Assembly (NCBI GenBank): GCA_904395865.1
Contig: CAJFNY010000006.1
Coordinates: forward strand, 1-38,709
Origin: an uncultured Oscillospiraceae bacterium
GTDB taxonomy: Bacteria > Bacillota > Clostridia > Oscillospirales > Oscillospiraceae
Direction: 5' to 3'
DNA length: 38,709 nucleotides
Part shown: positions 7,668 to 14,937 of the stretch, piece after piece
How the letters are laid out: each line of letters opens with the position of its first letter
How positions within the stretch are numbered: position 1 is the stretch's first letter
Made by a program: the position numbers and the translations under genes
Notes under the pieces: model-generated
Seen by the model: the letters and a program-made list of their open reading frames with translations, nothing else
Databases searched by the model: none
Told to the model about the DNA's origin: nothing

Positions 7668-8366
7668 TCAACAGTAGTAAAATCCCCAGGGGTTGCAGCA
7701 GTAGCCGAAATTGCTGCACAGGCACAGGGCCAGGCACAGCTTGCCCACGCCGGGCGAGACGGACGTGAACGTCCGCTGGTGCTGCTGGTAGACGCGGCCC
7801 GTCTGCTGCAGCTGCTCCAGCGCCTGGCGGTACTGGCCGTTGTCCGGCTCCATCTGGACGGCGCGGCGGGCGTGGTCCAGGGCCGTCATCCGGTTGCCGA
7901 CGCCGGAGTTGGCCAGGGCGCTCAGGTAGTACCACCGGGCCGTCCGGTCCGCCGACGCCACGCCCGACAGGGCGTTGATCGCCTCCTGGTACCGCCCGTA
8001 GCGCAGGTAGTTCTCCGCCGCCTGCATCTCCGGCGGCGTCGTCCGGCGGTACGCCTCCTCCTGGCGGCGCTGGGCCTCGTACCAGGCCGAGAACGGGTCG
8101 CCGTAGCCGCCGCCGAAGGGATTCCCGTACGGGTTCCCGTACGGATCTCCGCCGCCGTAGCCGGCGCTCTGGGTCTGGCGGTACTTGTCCGGGTTCTTGA
8201 TCTGGTCGTACGCCTCGTTGATCTCGTTCATCTTGCGGGCCGCCGCCTCGTCGCCGGGGTTCATGTCCGGATGGTACTTCTTGGCCAGCCGACGGTAGGC
8301 CTTTTTGATTTCCTCGTCGGACGCGTCGGGTGACACGCCCAGGACCTTATAGGGATCCGGAACCAT
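7668..8366 (-). CDS. J-domain (DnaJ-like) protein with TPR-like region and Cys-rich tail
   Basis: The 232-residue product opens with a J-domain ([23 protein letters not shown] at residues 32-34), the part that stimulates DnaK ATPase. A Gly/Tyr/Asn-Pro rich linker (about 70-95) follows, then a helical repeat region ([20 protein letters not shown] and the following helices), which reads like TPR units. The last 23 residues ([15 protein letters not shown] and on) are hydrophobic and hold seven Cys, so membrane attachment or metal binding is possible. It lacks the DnaJ zinc and C-terminal substrate domains, so it is a specialised co-chaperone, not DnaJ. The ATG follows GGAGGAGATCCCC, and its start overlaps the end of the upstream gene by 20 bases. 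Confidence 0.9.
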   Translation of the reverse strand: MVPDPYKVLGVSPDASDEEIKKAYRRLAKKYHPDMNPGDEAAARKMNEINEAYDQIKNPDKYRQTQSAGYGGGDPYGNPYGNPFGGGYGDPFSAWYEAQRRQEEAYRRTTPPEMQAAENYLRYGRYQEAINALSGVASADRTARWYYLSALANSGVGNRMTALDHARRAVQMEPDNGQYRQALEQLQQTGRVYQQHQRTFTSVSPGVGKLCLALCLCSNFGYCCNPWGFYYC

Positions 8367-9210
8367 GGGGATCTCCTCCAGTTTCGTTGGCAGTCTTTTT
8401 GGCCTCCGCGGCCCGCAGCCGCGCCCACACGCCGGCGTACAGGACGCTCCGCAGCAGCGCCGCGTCCTGCACCAGGGGCAGCCGCTCGAAGGCCGCGGTG
8501 CACTCCCCCAGGAGCATCGTCAGCTCGTCGGTGAACGCCGACGGCGCCCGGCCGGCCCCCAGCTCCGAGAGCGGGTTGTACCGGCCCCGCCGCGTGTCCT
8601 CCGGCAGGTCGAGCACCGCGTCGAGGATGTAGACGAAGCGGCCCAGGCCCTCGCCCACGGTCCGCAGCTCGCCGGCCCAGTGGTCGTCCGGGTCCCAGAC
8701 GAAGATCTCGCCCAGGAGCCGCCCGAAGGCGTTGGCCGCCCGGTCCGGGTCCGGGACGCCGCCGCGCTCCAGCCCGCCCAGCTCCGCCAGCCCCGCGGCC
8801 ACCGCCGCCGCCTGGCGCGGATACCGCTCGGCCGCCGCCCGGCCGGGGCCGCGGAACAGCCGCGCCAGGGCCAGCTTCGGCAGGCTCCGGTCGTCCCGCC
8901 AGTCGTCCAGGCAGTTCTCGTGGGCCAGCAGGACGTTCATGGCCGCGCCGTAGTCGGTGAAGGGGCTGCGCCACCACGGCTGGGGCCGGAGCGGGTGGAC
9001 GGGGCAGCGGCTCTCCCCCGCCGTCTCCTCCGGCTCGTACAGCGACGTCAGCAGCACCACCAGGAAGGTCATGTCGTACGTCAGGGACAGGCGGCTGGCC
9101 TGGGAGCACCGGTCCCCCAGGGCGCGGCAGAGGCCGCAGTAGGCCGCCCGGTATCGCCGCCGCTGGTCCTCGTCCAGCTGCGCCGGGTCGGCGACCACGT
9201 ATCCGAACAC
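8347..9210 (-). CDS. DUF5685-type protein of unknown function
   Basis: This 287-residue protein opens with [20 protein letters not shown] and an early [13 protein letters not shown] motif, features I associate with the DUF5685 family. That family is common in Clostridia and usually precedes a J-domain gene, as here. The Cys pair in CGLC and the helical, His/Asp-containing remainder ([35 protein letters not shown]) recall an all-helical metal or isoprenoid-enzyme-like fold, but no activity can be assigned. The start is GTG with AGGGAGGG upstream. It overlaps the downstream J-domain gene, so the two are translationally coupled and probably act together. Confidence 0.82.
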   Translation of the reverse strand: MFGYVVADPAQLDEDQRRRYRAAYCGLCRALGDRCSQASRLSLTYDMTFLVVLLTSLYEPEETAGESRCPVHPLRPQPWWRSPFTDYGAAMNVLLAHENCLDDWRDDRSLPKLALARLFRGPGRAAAERYPRQAAAVAAGLAELGGLERGGVPDPDRAANAFGRLLGEIFVWDPDDHWAGELRTVGEGLGRFVYILDAVLDLPEDTRRGRYNPLSELGAGRAPSAFTDELTMLLGECTAAFERLPLVQDAALLRSVLYAGVWARLRAAEAKKTANETGGDPHGSGSL

Positions 9211-9279
9211 GCAAACCCTCCCTATGGTACGGATTTTACACCATCATACGGCATAATTGTTACAGAAGTATAAAGAATC

Positions 9280-10119
9280 CTACGCATTCCGGAAAAACTT
9301 TTTCGCCGTCCGGAGGTTCAGCTTCCCCTCCGCCGACAGGCGGCAGAGGACGCCGCCGTAGAACAGGATGCACATGCAGATATACAGCCACAGCATGGCC
9401 AGCACCAGCGTCGTCATGCTGCCGTAGAAGTACGAGGTCCGGCCGTACGAGACGTAGATGGAGAACAGGTACGAGAACACCAGCCAGCCCGCGGCCGTGG
9501 CGGCCGCCGGCGGGAACACGTCCCGCAGCCGCAGGTGACGGGCCGGGAAGAAGGCGAAGATCAGCGTGAAGAGCAGCGTCAGCATGGCCATGGTCAGGAC
9601 GGTCCGCTGGTGCACCAGGGACGCCGCGGCGTTCAGCAGCCAGGCGTCGCGCCGCGCCGCCAGGTCCAGCAGCGTCTCGCCGAACACCTGGAGGCCCAGG
9701 GTCACGAACAGGGCGATGATGAGCAGGAACGTGTAAAAGAGGGCCGTCAGCCGGCGGCGCACGTAGCTGCGGTGCTCGTCGGCGCCGAGGATGGCGCTGA
9801 GGCCGTTGAGGATGCCGAACACGCCCCGGGAGGCCGACCACAGGGCCACGATCACCGTCACCGACACGACGGCCGCCAGGGGCGTGGTATACAGCTCCCG
9901 GAGGAAGCCCTCGGCCATCCCCATCAGGGCGGCGGGCAGCACCCGCTCCAGCATATCCAGCAGGTCCTGGAGGGTCAGCGGCAGGTAGCGCAGCAGCGTC
10001 AGCACCAGCGTCAGCAGCGGCACCACCGACAGAATGATGAAGAACGACGCGCCGGCTGCCAGCATCGACACGTGGTACCGGTGCAGATACTGCGCGGCGG
10101 CCCGAAGCTTTCGGATCAC
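9280..10119 (-). CDS. YihY/BrkB-family inner membrane protein
   Basis: The 279-residue protein has about six membrane segments and the YihY/BrkB pattern: an N-terminal amphipathic stretch, SMLAAGASFFIILSVVPLL, then WSASRGVFGILNGLSAI and, near the end, YFYGSMTTLVLAMLWLYIC. These are conserved positions of the family once annotated as ribonuclease BN. Function is unknown, with transport suspected. The start is GTG behind AAAGGAGG. It has its own promoter at 10155-10183 and lies 69 bases before the DUF5685 gene on the same strand. Confidence 0.9.
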   Translation of the reverse strand: MIRKLRAAAQYLHRYHVSMLAAGASFFIILSVVPLLTLVLTLLRYLPLTLQDLLDMLERVLPAALMGMAEGFLRELYTTPLAAVVSVTVIVALWSASRGVFGILNGLSAILGADEHRSYVRRRLTALFYTFLLIIALFVTLGLQVFGETLLDLAARRDAWLLNAAASLVHQRTVLTMAMLTLLFTLIFAFFPARHLRLRDVFPPAAATAAGWLVFSYLFSIYVSYGRTSYFYGSMTTLVLAMLWLYICMCILFYGGVLCRLSAEGKLNLRTAKKFFRNA

Positions 10120-10154
10120 GGCGGCCTCCTTTCCCGTGGAAGCGGGTTTTTCGT

Positions 10155-10183
10155 ATTATATCCGATTTCCGGCCGGGGCGCAA
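10155..10183 (-). promoter_or_regulatory. Sigma-A promoter of the YihY/BrkB gene
   Basis: On the minus strand TTGCGC (10183-10178), 17 bases, TATAAT (10160-10155), followed 36 bases on by the start codon. Confidence 0.75.
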
Positions 10184-10233
10184 GGGCGTCCCCAGACAGC
10201 ATATCCCGCCGCGGCGCATTTCATGAACGAAAA

Positions 10234-10260
10234 GCGCCGCCCCGGCGTGCGGGGCGGCGC
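10234..10260 (-). terminator. Terminator of thiT
   Basis: On the minus strand a 10-bp stem GCGCCGCCCC/GGGGCGGCGC is followed by TTTTCG, 25 bases past the thiT stop. Confidence 0.8.
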
Positions 10261-10285
10261 GGAGACGGCCGGAGCGCTGCCCGCT

Positions 10286-10843
10286 CTACGGCGTCGGGGC
10301 CAGGTAGCGGCGCAGCGCCGTCCGGCGCATCAGGAAAAAGACGACCCAGACGATCAGCAGATTGAGCACCGCGTAGAAGCCGTTGTAAAGCGCCGAGTAA
10401 AACCACGGCGTCGTCATCGTCATGCCGAAGAACTCCTCCGGCATCTGGCTGGCCCAGAGGGTGGCGCCGGCCAGATAGTTGAACACGAACCGGCCGGCCG
10501 TGCCCACCAGGCCGCCCCAGTAGCAGCCGCCCTTCCACTTCCAGCACAGGCCGCCCAGGCCCAGGGCCGTGAAGGCCAGCAGATAGTCCATCAGCATGCT
10601 CTGCCAGCCCCAGGCGTACGCCCCGTCCAGCATCAGCTGCAGCACCGCGTACGCCGCCGACATCAGCAGCGACGGTCCCGGCCCCCACCGGACGCAGTAG
10701 AAGAAAATCGGGATCAGCCCCGGCGAGACGGATCCGCCCTGGGGCAGCTCATACAGCTTGAGGTAGCTGAGAACCTGCGCCAGAGCCACCATCAGCGCTC
10801 CCTCGCAGATGGCCCGCAGAGCACGGTGCGCATTTCGTTTCAT
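10286..10843 (-). CDS. thiT: Thiamin ECF transporter S component ThiT
   Basis: ThiT binds thiamin in the membrane and works with a shared ECF energising module encoded elsewhere. The 185-residue protein has six hydrophobic segments. Family features include GGSVSPGLIPIFFYCVRWGPG, then MDYLLAFTALGLGGL and, after RFVFNYLAGATLWASQM, the YSALYNGFYAVLN segment. The upstream TPP riboswitch independently supports thiamin as substrate. The ATG at 10843 follows AAAGGAG with 11 bases; an in-frame extension to 10978 would read through the riboswitch terminator and is rejected. Confidence 0.93.
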   Translation of the reverse strand: MKRNAHRALRAICEGALMVALAQVLSYLKLYELPQGGSVSPGLIPIFFYCVRWGPGPSLLMSAAYAVLQLMLDGAYAWGWQSMLMDYLLAFTALGLGGLCWKWKGGCYWGGLVGTAGRFVFNYLAGATLWASQMPEEFFGMTMTTPWFYSALYNGFYAVLNLLIVWVVFFLMRRTALRRYLAPTP

Positions 10844-10871
10844 TCTGGAATCGACTCCTTTCCGATACGGA

Positions 10872-10910
10872 AAACGCCGCACTGCACAAGCCCTTCTCAT
10901 GCAGTGCGGC
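10872..10910 (-). terminator. Riboswitch-controlled terminator before thiT
   Basis: On the minus strand GCCGCACTGCA and TGCAGTGCGGC form an 11-bp stem followed by GTTTTCC, placed between the TPP aptamer and the thiT start. This is the expression platform for transcription termination when thiamin pyrophosphate is bound. Confidence 0.85.
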
Positions 10911-10930
10911 AGAGTCTGCTCCAGTCCTTT

Positions 10931-11013
10931 TTCCCTACGCCGGCATGATCCGTCAGGTTCACGGGTCTGGGCTGCCATCCGCCCACTCTCAGCCGGCCTG
11001 CGCCGACTCCCCG
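10931..11013 (-). ncRNA. TPP riboswitch (THI element)
   Basis: The minus strand from 11013 reads GGGGAGTCGGCGCAGGCCGG, then CTGAGAGTGGG, ACCC, GTGAACCTGACGGATCATGC and CGGCGTAGGGAA. These are the conserved parts of the THI-box aptamer: the CUGAGA motif binds the pyrimidine and the ACCUGA...GGNUAAUGCCNGCGUAGGGAA region binds the pyrophosphate side. Here GATCATGCC replaces the usual UAAUGCC. It controls thiT through the terminator at 10872-10910. Confidence 0.95.
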
Positions 11014-11099
11014 AAAAGGCTTCCGCCGCCCGCCGGTGAAAGATTCCGCCGGGACGTGCGGCATTTCCGTTTTCATTTTATGGCATCCGGGCCGGAAAG

Positions 11100-11852
11100 T
11101 CAAGCTCCGTCCTGCGCCCGCTGCCGCAGGCAGCGCTCCGTCAGCGCCAGCTGCTCCGGCGTGTTGACGCCGAGGATCTGCTCGTTCAGCGTCTCCCGGC
11201 GGACCTTCACCAGCCCGCCGGCCGCCTGGATCAGCGCCGGCACGTCGGTCAGATAGTACTCGTGCTGGGCGTTGTCGCACCGCAGCCGGTCCAGCGCCGC
11301 CAGCAGCCACGGGCACTCGAAGGCGTAGATGCCCACGTTCAGGTCCCGGACGGCCTTCTGCTCCGGCGTGCAGTCCCGGTCCTCCACGACGGCCACGAAG
11401 TTGTCGTCCCCGTCCGTCAGGACGCGGCCGTACGGCAGGTCCTCCTCACACGTGCCCGACAGCAGCGTGCACTGGGCCCCCGCGGCCCGGTGGGCCGCCA
11501 GCAGGCGCTCGTACACCTCCCGCCGCAGCAGCGGCATGTCCCCGTAGCACACCAGCACCGTGCCGCCGAAGCCCTCCAGGTGCTTCCGGGCGCAGAGCAC
11601 CGCGTGGCCCGTGCCCAGCTGCGGCTCCTGCAGCGCCGTGGGGTACCCGGGGAACGCCCGCTCCACCAGCTCGTGGAGATACCCCACCACCAGCACCGTG
11701 TCCGCCCGGGGCACGAAGGCCAGCTGGTCCAGCACGTGGGCCAGCAGCGGGCGGCCGCACGCCTCCCGCAGCACCTTCGGCAGGTGATGCTCCTCCGACT
11801 GCATCCGCGTCCCCTTGCCGGCGGCCAGGACGACGGCCTTGATCTCATCCAT
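11100..11852 (-). CDS. GlmU-like nucleotidyltransferase, uridylyltransferase domain only
   Basis: The 250-residue product matches the N-terminal domain of GlmU (N-acetylglucosamine-1-phosphate uridylyltransferase): LAAGKGTRM at residues 9-17, then QEPQLGTGHAV and YGDMPLL (metal-binding Asp). LNVGIYAFE follows, and NAQHEYYLTD corresponds to the GlmU NAQGEYYLTD block. GVNTPEQLALTE closes the domain, and the protein stops there. The left-handed beta-helix acetyltransferase half of GlmU is missing. It could make a UDP-sugar for a specialised polymer, or be one half of a split GlmU. It lies 12 bases after the acyl-carrier-like gene in one transcript. Confidence 0.85.
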   Translation of the reverse strand: MDEIKAVVLAAGKGTRMQSEEHHLPKVLREACGRPLLAHVLDQLAFVPRADTVLVVGYLHELVERAFPGYPTALQEPQLGTGHAVLCARKHLEGFGGTVLVCYGDMPLLRREVYERLLAAHRAAGAQCTLLSGTCEEDLPYGRVLTDGDDNFVAVVEDRDCTPEQKAVRDLNVGIYAFECPWLLAALDRLRCDNAQHEYYLTDVPALIQAAGGLVKVRRETLNEQILGVNTPEQLALTERCLRQRAQDGA

Positions 11853-11864
11853 GGCTTCCCTCCG

Positions 11865-12092
11865 TCACTCCGCTTCCTCCACCAGGCGGACCAGCTCCGC
11901 CACGGTCATGCGCTCCAGCGGGAGCTCGTCCGGCACGGTGACGCCGAACTCCCCCTCCAGGGCCAGGAGCACGTCTCCCAGCTCTCCTGCGCCGCACTCC
12001 AAATCTTCCAGGATGATCGTGTCCGGCGTCACGCGCTCCGGCTCGCAGCCGAGGCACTGGACGATCATCTCCCGGATGGTCTCGAATACCAT
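11865..12092 (-). CDS. Acyl carrier protein-like protein lacking the phosphopantetheine serine
   Basis: The 75-residue acidic protein has the ACP length and helix pattern and closes with EGEFGVTVPDELP and MTVAELVRLVEEAE, as in AcpP helices III and IV. Aligned on EDL and LALE, the conserved ADSLD motif reads CGAGE: the Ser that carries 4'-phosphopantetheine is Ala35, preceded by Gly and followed by Gly. Codons are GGC GCA GGA, so this is not a reading error of one base. It cannot be a standard carrier; a regulatory or scaffold role is possible. The ATG follows GAAGGAG. The next gene is the GlmU-like transferase. Confidence 0.85.
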   Translation of the reverse strand: MVFETIREMIVQCLGCEPERVTPDTIILEDLECGAGELGDVLLALEGEFGVTVPDELPLERMTVAELVRLVEEAE

Positions 12093-12147
12093 GCAATCGC
12101 TCCTTCGCGCTCAGTCGCCCGGGCACGGCCCGGGACAGTCTCCTGTT

Positions 12148-12175
12148 AGTATACCAGCTTCCGCGGTCAATGCAA
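12148..12175 (-). promoter_or_regulatory. Promoter of the ACP-like/GlmU-like operon
   Basis: Minus strand TTGCAT (12175-12170), 16 bases, TATACT (12153-12148). The leader then contains a CCCGGG-CCGTG-CCCGGG hairpin at about 12118-12135. Confidence 0.65.
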
Positions 12176-12204
12176 CCGGGACCGCGGCGGAATTTCCCCA
12201 AAAA

Positions 12205-13257
12205 TTACCGCCCGGATTTGTCGCTTTTGACGATCCTTCCGGCGCCCAGCACCAGCTCCCCGTCGTAGAGCACCGCCGTCTGCCCGGGCGTCACGGCCCG
12301 CTGGGGGTCGTCGAACGTCAGCACGGCGCCGCCGTCCGCCGGCCGCACCGTGCACGGGGCCGGCCGGGCCGAGTACCGCAGCCGCGCCCGGGCCGGGAAC
12401 GCCGCCGGCGGCGCCTCCCACGGGATCCAGTTCATCTCCGCCACGGTGACGCGGTCGGTGTACAGCCCCTCCGGGCCGCCCACCACCACGTCGGGCCGCG
12501 GCTTGGCCAGCACGTACTGCCGCGCCGGGCCCGAAAGGCCCAGCCCCCGCCGCTGGCCGATGGTGTACGCCTCGTAGCCCCGGTGGGGGCCCAGGTCGGC
12601 GCCGGACGCGTCCCGGAAGCGGCCGGGCTGCGGCGTCAGGCCCCACCGCTCCAGGAAGGCCAGGTAGTCCCCGTCGGGCACGAAGCAGATGTCCTGGGAG
12701 TCCTTCTTCCCCTGCTGCTCCGCCAGGCCGAAGGCCGCGGCCAGCGCCCGGACCTCCGCCTTCGTCAGCTCCCCCAGGGGCAGCACGGTCCGGGCCAGCT
12801 GGGCCTGGGTCAGCACGGCCAGCATGTACGACTGGTCCTTGGCCGCGTCCCGGGCGGTCTTCAGCACGTATCGGCCGGAGGCCGCGTCCCGCTCCACGCG
12901 GGCGTAGTGGCCGGTGGCCACGCCGTCGTAGCCCAGGGCCAGGGCCTCGTCCAGGAAGCGGCCGAACTTCATGGCGCGGTTGCAGAAGACGCAGGGGTTG
13001 GGCGTGTCGCCGGCCCGGTACGCCGCGGCGAACGGGGCGATGACAGCCTCGTCGAAGGCCGCGGCCCAGCGGAAGCAGTGGAACGGGAGCCCCAGCCGCC
13101 GGGCGGCGGCCGCGGCGTCGCCGGCCTCGCCCTCGCCGCCGGGGCGCAGGAGCATGGTGGCGCCGCCCACGGTGAAGCCCCGCTCCCGCAGCAGCGCGGC
13201 GGCCACGGCGCTGTCCACGCCGCCGGACAGCGCCGTGAGAATCTTTTTCAATGGCAT
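12205..13257 (-). CDS. mnmA: tRNA-specific 2-thiouridylase MnmA
   Basis: MnmA thiolates U34 of tRNAs for Lys, Glu and Gln using ATP and sulfur relayed to its Cys. The 350-residue product has the PP-loop SGGVDS at residues 11-16, the nucleophilic Cys in TPNPCVFCNRAMKFG, GVATGHYARV, the tRNA/ATP segment KDQSYML, and the persulfide Cys in KDSQDICFVPDGDY, followed by the two C-terminal barrels. GTG (13260) and ATG (13257) are adjacent starts; ATG gives better spacing to the weak GCAGGA site. The promoter at 13272-13300 would begin transcription only about 8 bases before the start, so the mRNA may be nearly leaderless. Confidence 0.95.
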   Translation of the reverse strand: MPLKKILTALSGGVDSAVAAALLRERGFTVGGATMLLRPGGEGEAGDAAAAARRLGLPFHCFRWAAAFDEAVIAPFAAAYRAGDTPNPCVFCNRAMKFGRFLDEALALGYDGVATGHYARVERDAASGRYVLKTARDAAKDQSYMLAVLTQAQLARTVLPLGELTKAEVRALAAAFGLAEQQGKKDSQDICFVPDGDYLAFLERWGLTPQPGRFRDASGADLGPHRGYEAYTIGQRRGLGLSGPARQYVLAKPRPDVVVGGPEGLYTDRVTVAEMNWIPWEAPPAAFPARARLRYSARPAPCTVRPADGGAVLTFDDPQRAVTPGQTAVLYDGELVLGAGRIVKSDKSGR

Positions 13258-13271
13258 CACATCCTGCCGTC

Positions 13272-13300
13272 ATCATATCCAATGGAAACTTTTTTTGCAA
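13272..13300 (-). promoter_or_regulatory. Promoter of mnmA
   Basis: Minus strand TTGCAA (13300-13295), 17 bases, TATGAT (13277-13272). Confidence 0.7.
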
Positions 13301-13307
13301 CCCCCCT

Positions 13308-13337
13308 TTGCAAAGTGCGGCGCGTTTGTGGTATCCT
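13308..13337 (+). promoter_or_regulatory. Promoter of the 75-residue orphan
   Basis: TTGCAA (13308-13313), 18 bases, TATCCT (13332-13337), divergent from the mnmA promoter. Confidence 0.6.
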
Positions 13338-13364
13338 AGTCTTACCATGAAAGGAGGACGCCCC

Positions 13365-13592
13365 ATGAAAGAGTACGAGGTCATGCGTGAAATCTACAAC
13401 AGCTGCGCCGGCAAGTGGGAGCTGGACAACGCGTTCACCCGGGAGATCGAGACCGACGACATCGAAAAGGAGCTGGCCGCCTGGTACAGCGGCAAGCTGC
13501 CGCCCCACCAGGTGGACACCCGCCCCGACGGCACCATCATCTACACCCTGGACCCGCCCACCCGGGAGCGGTACTTCTTCTCGGAGTTCTGA
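13365..13592 (+). CDS. Small conserved protein of unknown function
   Basis: The 75-residue product starts MKEYEVMREIYNSC and ends in a beta-like TIIYTLDPPTRERYFFSEF. It has no signal peptide or membrane segment. Short cytosolic proteins with this MKEYEVMREIYN opening occur widely in Clostridia without known function (recollection). The ATG at 13365 follows AAGGAGG (13351-13357); an earlier in-frame start lies upstream of the promoter. It is monocistronic, with its own promoter and terminator. Confidence 0.85.
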   Translation: MKEYEVMREIYNSCAGKWELDNAFTREIETDDIEKELAAWYSGKLPPHQVDTRPDGTIIYTLDPPTRERYFFSEF

Positions 13593-13601
13593 CCACATCC
13601 C

Positions 13602-13630
13602 AGGGGCCCGCGCCGCCGGCGCGGGCCCCT
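13602..13630 (+). terminator. Terminator hairpin of the small gene
   Basis: A perfect 13-bp stem (13602-13614 with 13618-13630, AGGGGCCCGCGCC) starts 9 bases past the stop. No U-tract follows. Confidence 0.6.
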
Positions 13631-13707
13631 GGCCGCTCCCCGCCGGTCCGGTTTGCACAAAATCTCCGGCGGATTTTGGGCACCCGGCCGAATTTTTCGG
13701 AAACCCC

Positions 13708-13736
13708 TTGACGCCTCCGGTGCCGCCGCCTATGCT
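13708..13736 (+). promoter_or_regulatory. Promoter of the three-gene orphan cluster
   Basis: TTGACG (13708-13713), 17 bases, TATGCT (13731-13736), 38 bases before the first start codon. Confidence 0.75.
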
Positions 13737-13774
13737 GGAATCGAAAGAGTATCCGCACCGAAGGGGGTGCCTCT

Positions 13775-14278
13775 GTGAAGAACTGGAAACGCGTCTGGCT
13801 GGTCACAGTCATCGCGGAGACGGCCGTCATCGCGGTGCTGGCGGCGCTTCTGCTGGCCCGGCCGGCAGAGGACACGCCGCAGCGGGACCTGCAGATGCGC
13901 ATGTCCCCGGCCACCCGTGTGGAGTACCGCCAGGCGGGCGAGACGTTCTCCATGGTCGACTGGACGGCGAACCCGTTCCTGGGCAGCGCCTTCTGCCGGG
14001 AGCAGCTGGCCATGCAGGCGCTGCAGGCGGCGGACGGGGCCATCGACACATCCCAGTGGGTCTTCCGGATCACGTACCACCTGGACGAGGTGTCGGCCAA
14101 CGTCCCGGAGATCGTCTGCCTGGTGGGCGACGGCTGGGAATCGGTGGACGGCGACGTGTACGTGTTCCCCACAGAGGCGGAGGGCCGGGCGTGGCTGCGC
14201 ACCCTGTCCGGCGTCTGCAGCGGCCTGGCCCGGACGAATCTCGTCGAGAACTGGCCGGAGGCCGGGCCGCCGGAATGA
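13775..14278 (+). CDS. Membrane-anchored protein of unknown function
   Basis: The 167-residue protein has one N-terminal membrane segment (about residues 7-28, VWLVTVIAETAVIAVLAALL) and an external or soluble domain without recognisable motif. Segments such as VFRITYHLDEVSANVPEIVCL and VDGDVYVFPTEAEGRAWL look like a small alpha/beta domain. The start is GTG behind AAGGGGG (13761 on), and the promoter at 13708-13736 fits it. A hairpin (GCGCCGC/GCGGCGC, 14284-14306) separates it from the next orphan. It does not resemble its two downstream neighbours in sequence. Confidence 0.7.
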   Translation: MKNWKRVWLVTVIAETAVIAVLAALLLARPAEDTPQRDLQMRMSPATRVEYRQAGETFSMVDWTANPFLGSAFCREQLAMQALQAADGAIDTSQWVFRITYHLDEVSANVPEIVCLVGDGWESVDGDVYVFPTEAEGRAWLRTLSGVCSGLARTNLVENWPEAGPPE

Positions 14279-14324
14279 AATAAGCGCCGCGGCTCCGGCG
14301 CGGCGCACATGGGAAGGGTTCTGC

Positions 14325-14864
14325 ATGAAGCGCATTCCGAAGGCCGTCTGGCTGCCGGCTGTCACGCTGCTGTACCTGGCCGCATGGGCCCTGATCCTGC
14401 TGATCCCGTCCCTGGGCCTGCCCGCCGTCCCCGCCGACGGCTGGGCAGAGGCGCTGGAAGCCCACGTGGCGGCGTGCGCCCGGGACGGCGAATTCGGCGC
14501 CGCGTTCGACGATCCGGCCTCCGTGACCGGCTCCGTCCGGGAGTGGTACGACGGCGGCGGCTTTCGGGTCGTCCTGGGCACCGTCACCACGGACCGGGAC
14601 ACGGCGCCGTTCCAGGTGCTGCTCCGGCGGCTCCCCTTCAGCGGGCGATACGTCTGCCTGCCCCGGTACCACGGCAGCGGCGCCCCGTCCGCCCGGCTGT
14701 CGGGCGTCGACTGGTGGCTGGGCACGTACGACATCGACCTGCAGGCCAACGGTCTCGCCGTCACCGGCCTGCCGCGGGCCCTCCCGGTGTTCGTGGCGGT
14801 CCACGCGCTCGTCACGGCCGTCTGGCTCTGGCGCCGGCGGGCGCCGAAGCCGGCCCCCGCCTGA
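14325..14864 (+). CDS. Two-TM orphan protein, paralog of the next gene (copy 1)
   Basis: The 179-residue protein has a membrane segment near residues 9-29 (LPAVTLLYLAAWALILLIPS), a soluble domain of about 115 residues and a second hydrophobic segment near the C-terminus (FVAVHALVTAVWLW) followed by Arg/Lys. The soluble part shares GGGFRVV, GTVTTDRD, PFQ-LLLRR and GVDWWLGTYDI with the following gene, so the two are tandem duplicates. I know no named family for it. The ATG follows GGAAGGG; it shares the reading direction and probably the transcript of the preceding orphan. Confidence 0.75.
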   Translation: MKRIPKAVWLPAVTLLYLAAWALILLIPSLGLPAVPADGWAEALEAHVAACARDGEFGAAFDDPASVTGSVREWYDGGGFRVVLGTVTTDRDTAPFQVLLRRLPFSGRYVCLPRYHGSGAPSARLSGVDWWLGTYDIDLQANGLAVTGLPRALPVFVAVHALVTAVWLWRRRAPKPAPA

Positions 14865-14937
14865 CCGCCGTCCGGCGGAAGCTTCCGGAGCCACACAGCC
14901 GCGGCGGGCCCAGAATGGTTTGGAGGATGTGACGCCC

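Noticed and set aside
7481-7768. Small proteins of the type MNAQGNPDGSAS encoded in the repeats
   Set aside because: The frame follows the hairpins of the repeat and runs into the neighbouring gene in the wrong strand. Loop changes and the deletion in copy D do not respect codons.
9211-9279. Promoter for the DUF5685 gene
   Set aside because: TATGAT and TAAAAT occur on the minus strand, but no acceptable -35 box lies at 16-18 bases, so I do not call one.
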